A DNA stretch of 24,104 nucleotides from Apostichopus parvimensis (lineage: Eukaryota; Echinodermata; Holothuroidea; Aspidochirotida; Stichopodidae). Positions 21,601-24,104 of this stretch are shown piece by piece. The stretch is from NCBI GenBank assembly GCA_000934455.1, contig KN882887.1, positions 27,451 to 51,554 of the forward strand, in the 5' to 3' direction. Under the pieces are notes generated by a model. It searched no databases. It saw nothing but the letters and a program-made list of their open reading frames with translations, and was not told the DNA's origin. The position numbers and the translations under genes were made by a program. Within the stretch, counting starts at the first letter, position 1. Every line of letters starts with the position of its first letter.

Positions 21601-24104
21601 AACTCACCCATTCAAGAGAAGGGAAAAGATTTGGACACAACCATCCTTGGTTACAGCTGCTACCTTTATTACCTACGATGAAAAGAAAACAGAAGAGAGA
21701 GCTACATGAGAGAAAGAGACAACTATCCCAAATGGAGATGATTTGATCAAAGTCTTTGTTAAATGATTCCTTGAGTGTCAGTGTACCTTGTTATGTCTCA
21801 AGGCAGGAAGCAATCAGACGGTTAAACTTCCGCGACAGCAAAAAGGTGATTATATCAAATGTTTCCACGAGCAGATGGACCGACCAAATAGGGTACACGA
21901 CTGAGTAACTAGGGTTGCCACAAGTTTACATTGCATTTTCTGATAAGAATCATTTCTAAAAAGTCAAACCTTAACAGGAGGTTATGAATAACCTAAATTT
22001 GGGCCCACGCAATGAAAACGTTCAGTAAAATTTCCAGTGTTTAATTCTACCATTATCACATAACACAGAAAATCATTTGCATAAGGATTTCTTTATTACA
22101 GATAAATAGTACATCATCTAATAACAAGTGACTTTGTCTCTAGTTAAAATTCCAAAATACAGAGAGAGTGATTGGTAGTGGAACCAGAATAAACATCAAC
22201 TTAGAGAAAGTTCTGTGAAGATATTCAAGCACGACGATGTCTAAACAATGTAGCTGGTAATACACGCCATTGTGGTTTACTTCCCTAAAATGTTGCTCAT
22301 GTGTAACCAATGGTTATTCAGATTCTGGACAAACGATCCTCGGCTCTTCATTTAACGCTCACTCAAACCAAACAATCTCTTACTCCTCTACAAAGCTGTG
22401 GAACAAAGACAAAACTTTCTACATTTTACAGAATATTTAGCAAAATCTTGAGAAACAACTACTTACCTTCTCTCCTTGTCCAGGCTGAGATATGTCTACA
22501 TGTAAAGGCTCGTGTGGCAGCATCAATGAAGCCACTGGTGTCTTGTTCTTGTACTTACTTTTCACTTGCCTTAAAAAAAAAAACAATAGGAAACTAGAAG
22601 TTATTGGATACAAGTTTAAAGCAATATCCAACAAACATAAAAACTTAAAAACATAAATTTATCTGATACATGATACTGTAGAACTGGCCGAGTGCAATGC
22701 AGCAAAAATAGTTTAAACTGGCAGAATCTGCCATTTAGTGTGCATTGACAGATTTTGTAGAGAGATTAAAAGTTTCACTGCCAAAATGAGGGAAATTCAA
22801 TCTTAATTAAAAAAAAAAAGACTGATATATAATTAGATTTGATGAGAGTGAAGTCACAAGAGTAGTCGGATAGCACCTCAGATAAAGTGGAAAGTTGTAT
22901 CAGCACTGACACTATGCGTGGTGCATTGTTTATCATCATCGGTGATTATAAGCTCCTACCGTCGAAACACTCGGACACTTGGTACATTACATAATAACAG
23001 CTGACCTAGTTTCCAATCTAATAGTTTCAAAATATAGTTACAAGGATCTGAAAACGTCTGACAAATTAAATCAGCGACTGTTCTGACACCAAAATTGTGA
23101 CAAATCGAATGTCTCATCATTATGGTGTCAAGAGGCAAATTTATCATAACTGAAGATATGAATAACAGACTAAAGTACAGAGACTGCTTCAACATATGAC
23201 TAGCAAGGAGAGACATATTATACTACTAGCTGATTTAACAAGTTCATAACATCTTACCAGAAATTGATAACTCTTTCATTCTGTGAAGCTGATAGGAAGT
23301 GAAGACCTTGTGTAGATTTGACAGCATCGTTGGAAGAATCTGTTTCTTTCGGATATAAATTCCGATGAACGAAGAGTAATGTCGTTACAGGGCTTGCATG
23401 GCCTGAGAATTGCTGTAAAGTTAAAAGACAGTTCAAAGGTTATCACACCAACTGGAACCTGACCTACTTGTCCAAGACATATAAGCAACCTTCAATCTCG
23501 AGCATGCTGGAATTGAACTACATTAACATACCTCAGCACTAAACGGTGTTAGTCCATTAGTCTATGTTGACCTTTCTTTGTACTAAAAAGTTTCCATGAT
23601 ATCTCAATTCTATCTTAAAATGACCACAGCAACCATAATGAACCAAACAGGGAATATCTGTACAACGAAAGCAATCTCTTTTCTCGTCTAATTTGATGGC
23701 CTTGGTGCTAATAATTAATCTGGATGGCGTAGAAGATGCATGAATCGCTTTATAGCTTAAGTTCCATCAAAGAAGAAGAAGAAGGGGGAAAACAAACCGA
23801 AGCCAACACCATCATAAAGTCTGTTTAATATACATGTATATCATGGTAAAGTTACTACAAGCAGATGCCTGTCAGCATGAAGGTTCTCCTTTAATACCCA
23901 TGGCGAGCATACAATCAACATTATCAAAACTTTTGCTACTTTACACAAAATGTGGGCAAATCAGACATGCACCTAACCAATGAATACCTGGCCTTCTTTT
24001 ACAAACTGTTAGCATTTCCATGTTTTAATTAAAAAAAAAAAAGCTGCAAAATTACCTGAAGCTGTTCTTTGTCTTTGAGGTTCCACAACTTTATCGTTCT
24101 GCCT
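9435..24104 (-). CDS. WDR43: WDR43 / UTP5, small-subunit processome protein; 5' end beyond the window
   Basis: This is the nucleolar t-UTP subunit needed for rDNA transcription and 18S pre-rRNA processing. Twelve exons are found: 24104-24056 (partial), 23412-23258, 22569-22467, 21672-21608, 18734-18563, 18127-18041, 16744-16616, 15171-15031, 14703-14585, 13087-12910, 11634-11571 and 9611-9435. All internal junctions are GT-AG with matching phase except the last, where an exon is inferred in the N gap. About 478 residues are recovered, which fits residues from about 185 onward of the 677-residue human protein as I recall it. Order: last WD40 blades (GRTIKLW, SGHASPVTTL, ERVINFW), linker, Utp12 domain (VSLEDKLNAISLA to LQGKLDLMLSQ), acidic tail. 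Identification rests on collinear similarity to vertebrate WDR43 recalled from memory. Confidence 0.95.
10185..10495. repeat. Intronic direct duplication A, copy 1 (contains snoRNA)
   Basis: Nearly identical to 12115-12430 in the same orientation; the snoRNA core and the bases around it are identical. The copy runs to within a few bases of the N gap. This indicates a recent local duplication within WDR43. Confidence 0.92.
10327..10406 (-). ncRNA. Box C/D snoRNA, family 1 copy 1 (18S guide)
   Basis: Minus strand: terminal stem TTCACC/GGTGAA (10401-10406 with 10327-10332), C box ATGATGA (10393-10399), D' box CTGA (10376-10379) and D box CTGA (10333-10336). The segment before D', CATGCACCACT, is complementary to the GUGGUGCAUG stretch of 18S rRNA. 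By the fifth-base rule it would direct 2'-O-methylation of the G also served by SNORD32 (human Gm1328, from memory). It would be released from the WDR43 intron by splicing and trimming. The D-box guide has no target I recognise. Confidence 0.92.
10505..10949. other. Assembly gap (445 N)
   Basis: Unsequenced bases inside WDR43. The left edge ends TACCC and the right edge opens GTGGGGG. The corresponding point of the duplicate copy (near 12471) is a poly-C run, so low complexity may have caused the gap. It probably hides a short WDR43 exon. Confidence 0.99.
11571..11634 (-). CDS. WDR43: WDR43 exon, start of acidic tail
   Basis: The acceptor is TTGTTCTTTTCAAG and the donor GAAGACG|GTGAGT. 21 codons encode ISSQSTEEDDSYNSALLVYED. 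LVYE matches the human KLVYEEE motif. It leaves one base of a split codon, which does not fit the phase-0 exon at 9435-9611, so an exon is missing between them. Confidence 0.88.
11831..11952. repeat. Intronic direct duplication B, copy 1
   Basis: Close match to 12535-12656 in the same orientation, starting GATTTAGCTTACTTTTTCAG and ending CCACAG. With the A copies, the order A-B occurs twice. The exon at 11571-11634 lies inside the first A-B interval only. Confidence 0.9.
12115..12430. repeat. Intronic direct duplication A, copy 2 (contains snoRNA)
   Basis: Partner of 10185-10495, about 1.93 kb away. Differences are mostly single bases before the snoRNA and a short insertion after it. Confidence 0.92.
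12257..12336 (-). ncRNA. Box C/D snoRNA, family 1 copy 2 (18S guide)
   Basis: Identical over 80 bases to the copy at 10327-10406, with the same stem TTCACC/GGTGAA, C box ATGATGA (12323-12329), D' CTGA and D CTGA (12263-12266). It lies in the next WDR43 intron upstream, between exons 13087-12910 and 11634-11571. The flanks are also duplicated, so it arose by segmental duplication and not by insertion of a processed RNA. Confidence 0.92.
12535..12656. repeat. Intronic direct duplication B, copy 2
   Basis: Partner of 11831-11952. It follows copy 2 of A after about 100 bases that include a poly-C run and an A run. Confidence 0.9.
12844..12877 (-). promoter_or_regulatory. Intronic G-quadruplex motif next to a 5' splice site
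   Basis: The minus strand has five consecutive runs of four or more G separated by one or two bases (GGGGATGGGGGGTGGGGG and onward). In the WDR43 transcript it begins about 30 bases after the donor at 12909. Intronic G runs near donors are known splicing enhancers bound by hnRNP H/F. A role here is inference. Confidence 0.65.
12910..13087 (-). CDS. WDR43: WDR43 exon, Utp12 domain end
   Basis: The acceptor is TTCCCTCCCTTCACAG and the donor TCACAG|GTGAGG. It encodes AIVTTIWTKMVLKEKASYLT through KLNRLQGKLDLMLSQ, matching human up to LHGKLILLITQV. A G-quadruplex motif lies just inside the following intron. Confidence 0.95.
14090..14159 (-). ncRNA. Box C/D snoRNA, family 1 copy 3 (18S guide, diverged)
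   Basis: Minus strand: stem TCACC/GGTGA (14155-14159 with 14090-14094), C box ATGATGA (14147-14153), D box CTGA (14095-14098) and D' probably CAGA (14127-14130). The guide ATGCACCACT before D' is kept, while the rest, including the D-box guide (GTCCCATTATAT), has changed. It sits in the intron between exons 14703-14585 and 13087-12910. Conservation of boxes and the 18S guide amid divergence argues it is functional. Confidence 0.85.
14585..14703 (-). CDS. WDR43: WDR43 exon, Utp12 domain
   Basis: The acceptor is CCCCGCAG and the donor GAAAG|GTCAGT. It encodes KVLTQTKVQLIQRTVHRLP then VVLVEPLIQELARRLDQTPE. The helices match the Utp12 core (human KVLQTRNVNLIKKTVLRMP). It ends two bases into a serine codon. 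Confidence 0.95.
15031..15171 (-). CDS. WDR43: WDR43 exon, start of Utp12 region
   Basis: The acceptor is TTTACGTCACAG and the donor CTACTC|GTAAGT. It encodes VSLEDKLNAISLAQTQSG to LLTQALQSQDKNLLL, equivalent to the human VSIEERLGAM to LLTQGLES region. It joins the next exon without insertion relative to human. Confidence 0.94.
15838..16131. repeat. Intronic repeat block carrying family 2 snoRNA, copy 1
   Basis: Shared with 17286-17437 (outer part AAATATGGCAC then ATCACTTAAA, and the snoRNA) and with 21198-21381 (AATTCCTGCATAG and onward). It shows that snoRNA and flanking intron were duplicated together. Confidence 0.8.
16037..16106 (-). ncRNA. Box C/D snoRNA, family 2 copy 1 (28S guide)
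   Basis: Minus strand: perfect stem GGACAC/GTGTCC (16101-16106 with 16037-16042), C box ATGATGA (16093-16099), D' CTGA (16069-16072) and D CTGA (16043-16046). The bases before D', CTTAGGACACC, pair with GGUGUCCUAAG, a conserved 28S rRNA stretch, over 11 base pairs. The fifth base points to the G in AGGU(G)UCC for 2'-O-methylation. It lies in the intron between exons 16744-16616 and 15171-15031. The guide before the D box (CCAAGTGTTA) has no target I recognise. Confidence 0.92.
16616..16744 (-). CDS. WDR43: WDR43 exon, linker
   Basis: The acceptor is TTTCTGCTGCAG and the donor CCAGAA|GTGAGT. 43 codons encode a poorly conserved, basic linker (REKSVRSKRKAEKPE) that leads into the Utp12 region. 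Its K/R clusters could act in nuclear or nucleolar localisation. Confidence 0.88.
17286..17437. repeat. Intronic repeat block carrying family 2 snoRNA, copy 2
   Basis: Like 15838-16131 but lacking most of the middle flank. On its right the match decays into the T-poor stretch that begins at about 17438. Confidence 0.75.
17348..17417 (-). ncRNA. Box C/D snoRNA, family 2 copy 2 (28S guide)
   Basis: Minus strand: five-pair stem GACAC/GTGTC (outer pair lost), C box ATGATGA (17404-17410), D' CTGA and D CTGA (17354-17357). The 28S guide CTTAGGACACC is intact. It lies in the intron between exons 18127-18041 and 16744-16616, in host orientation. Confidence 0.9.
17438..17775. other. T-poor, A/C-biased stretch of doubtful origin
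   Basis: The plus strand is almost free of T and full of A runs broken by C and later G. At its left edge it still aligns to copy 1 of the snoRNA repeat block (16118 onward), with many T and G bases changed to A or C and worsening with distance. This looks more like poor base calls in a gap-filled region than natural sequence. An A-rich repeat tail is an alternative. Open frames here are composition artefacts. Confidence 0.55.
18041..18127 (-). CDS. WDR43: WDR43 exon
   Basis: The acceptor is TCAAAACATCAG and the donor AAG|GTAAAT. 29 codons in phase 0 encode ALESDQKEVCLIRDDPSM and more. CLIRD matches the human CLVRD motif. Confidence 0.9.
18563..18734 (-). CDS. WDR43: WDR43 exon
   Basis: The acceptor is TTCTTTGCAG and the donor ATG|GTAAGT. 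It encodes PFQPSQVIQVATPGNK through DKLLLGYGSSFKSAFESM, equal to the conserved region with IQIATPG and LLLVYGSWFQP in human WDR43. Confidence 0.93.
18735..19070. other. Start of a long WDR43 intron, no feature seen
   Basis: AT-rich sequence following the exon at 18563-18734 on its upstream side. No snoRNA boxes with a closing stem were found. Confidence 0.5.
19073..19245. repeat. Intronic direct repeat R, copy 1
   Basis: Close match to 21382-21555, including CAACAAGTCTTAAGCT and a long stretch from AAAATGTTTGCAACAGAAAG to AGCAATATTCTGCTATA. Both lie in the same intron. This copy lacks the snoRNA that adjoins copy 2. Confidence 0.9.
20531..20979. repeat. Three diverged units of about 150 bp within the composite block
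   Basis: Starts near 20531, 20706 and 20860. Each unit carries ACC(C/T)-rich text, a T(G)A(C/T)CTTTGA(C/T)C motif, AAATT(T/C), a GAACACC or GGACCATC motif and a later GGAGAAG or GGAAGC motif. The units are too diverged for a firm boundary. Confidence 0.45.
20980..21026. repeat. 8-bp tandem repeat (GATAGAGT)
   Basis: About six units with single-base variants such as GATACAGT and GATAGAAT, directly before the palindrome. Confidence 0.9.
21043..21070. repeat. Near-perfect 28-bp palindrome
   Basis: AGCTCACACCAGCATGCTGG continues TATGAGCT. Each arm pairs with the other except for one position per arm pair, centred on GCATGC. It may mark the end of the composite repeat. Confidence 0.85.
21198..21381. 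repeat. Intronic repeat block carrying family 2 snoRNA, copy 3
   Basis: Shares flanking text AATTCCTGCATAGC(C/T)CTTGTGAACAT with 15838-16131, then the snoRNA, ending at GGTCAAAGTTCAC. Repeat R copy 2 follows at once. Confidence 0.82.
21288..21357 (-). ncRNA. Box C/D snoRNA, family 2 copy 3 (28S guide)
   Basis: Minus strand: stem GGACAC/GTGTCT (one G·U pair; 21352-21357 with 21288-21293), C box ATGATGA (21344-21350), D' CTGA and D CTGA (21294-21297). The guide GCACTTAGGACACCA is identical to that of copy 1. It lies in the intron between exons 21672-21608 and 18734-18563. The middle CTGA of copy 1 is TTGA here, so that motif is not essential. Confidence 0.91.
21382..21555. repeat. Intronic direct repeat R, copy 2
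   Basis: Partner of 19073-19245, about 2.3 kb away, directly next to the family 2 snoRNA block. Confidence 0.9.
21608..21672 (-). CDS. WDR43: WDR43 exon
   Basis: The acceptor is TTTTCATCGTAG and the donor AATGG|GTGAGT. It encodes VIKVAAVTKDGCVQIF and SLLLNG, matching the human segment with DGQVHLFEHILNG. It leaves two bases of a split glycine codon. Confidence 0.92.
21673..22466. other. WDR43 intron without recognised feature
   Basis: I looked for minus-strand RTGATGA with a CTGA 50-100 bases downstream and a closing stem, and found none. Open frames here are short. Confidence 0.5.
22467..22569 (-). CDS. WDR43: WDR43 exon
   Basis: The acceptor is a long T tract ending TTAAG and the donor GAGAAG|GTAAGT. 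The first G completes the W codon of the previous exon. It encodes QVKSKYKNKTPVASLMLPHE and PLHVDISQPGQGEK, matching the segment after the blade. Confidence 0.9.
22874..22944 (-). ncRNA. Box C/D snoRNA, family 1 copy 4 (18S guide, diverged)
   Basis: Minus strand: four-pair stem CACC/GGTG (22941-22944 with 22874-22877), C box ATGATGA (22933-22939) and D box CTGA (22878-22881). D' is degenerate (CATA at 22913-22916 in the family position). The guide AATGCACCAC is kept. Its D guide (ACTTTCCACTTTAT) differs from the other copies. It lies in the intron between exons 23412-23258 and 22569-22467. The short stem and weak D' make activity at the 18S site less sure than for copies 1 and 2. Confidence 0.8.
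23258..23412 (-). CDS. WDR43: WDR43 exon, WD40 blade
   Basis: The acceptor is TTTAACTTTACAG and the donor TCTG|GTAAGA. It begins QFSGHASPVTTLLF, the GH-containing start of a blade, and ends SQNERVINFW with the W codon split after TG. It equals the human segment running from a GHATPV-type start to its V-W end. Confidence 0.92.
23413..24055. other. WDR43 intron without recognised feature
   Basis: AT-rich intron with donor GTAATT after 24056 and acceptor TTTACAG before 23412. No box C/D candidate with a stem was seen. Confidence 0.5.
24056..24104 (-). CDS. WDR43: WDR43 exon, WD40 blade end (cut by window edge)
   Basis: Encodes GRTIKLWNLKDKEQLQ and ends in phase 0 at CAG|GTAATT. RTIKLW is the closing strand of a WD40 blade and matches the corresponding place in vertebrate WDR43. 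Confidence 0.9.

Overview
The window comes from an AT-rich nuclear genome of an animal. Genes are split by GT-AG introns, introns are long, and the rest is repeats, microsatellites and degenerate transposons. Nothing bacterial is present. The protein divergence and repeat types suggest an invertebrate, perhaps a deuterostome, but I cannot name the species.

The right 60% (9435-24104, minus strand) is the 3' part of WDR43, also called UTP5, a t-UTP subunit of the small-subunit processome. I reconstruct twelve exons whose splice phases agree at every junction except one. They encode the last WD40 blades, the Utp12 domain and an acidic tail. The 5' end lies beyond the right edge. The one phase clash, between exons at 11571-11634 and 9435-9611, spans a 445-base run of N (10505-10949), so a short acidic exon is probably missing in the gap.

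The main discovery is that repeated segments in WDR43 introns are box C/D snoRNAs on the host strand. Seven copies fall in two families. Family 1 has four copies (10327-10406, 12257-12336, 14090-14159, 22874-22944) and carries a D' guide complementary to the GUGGUGCAUG segment of 18S rRNA. Family 2 has three copies (16037-16106, 17348-17417, 21288-21357) and a D' guide complementary to GGUGUCCUAAG in 28S rRNA. They sit in separate introns, and several copies carry duplicated flanking intron sequence, so they appear to have multiplied by local duplication inside the host gene. A ribosome-assembly gene thus hosts guides for both rRNA subunits.

The left part (816 to about 3054, minus strand) holds the 3' exons of a second gene, encoding a basic low-complexity protein I do not recognise. 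Between the genes (about 3055-9434) I find no convincing gene. This stretch contains a complete 683-bp non-autonomous DNA transposon (5269-5951) with 71-bp inverted ends and a 9-bp target duplication, a pyrimidine tract and a 29-bp minisatellite. The first 94 bases look like a hAT-type transposon end. A composite repeat block lies at about 19877-21070, and an odd T-poor stretch at 17438-17775 may be an assembly error.
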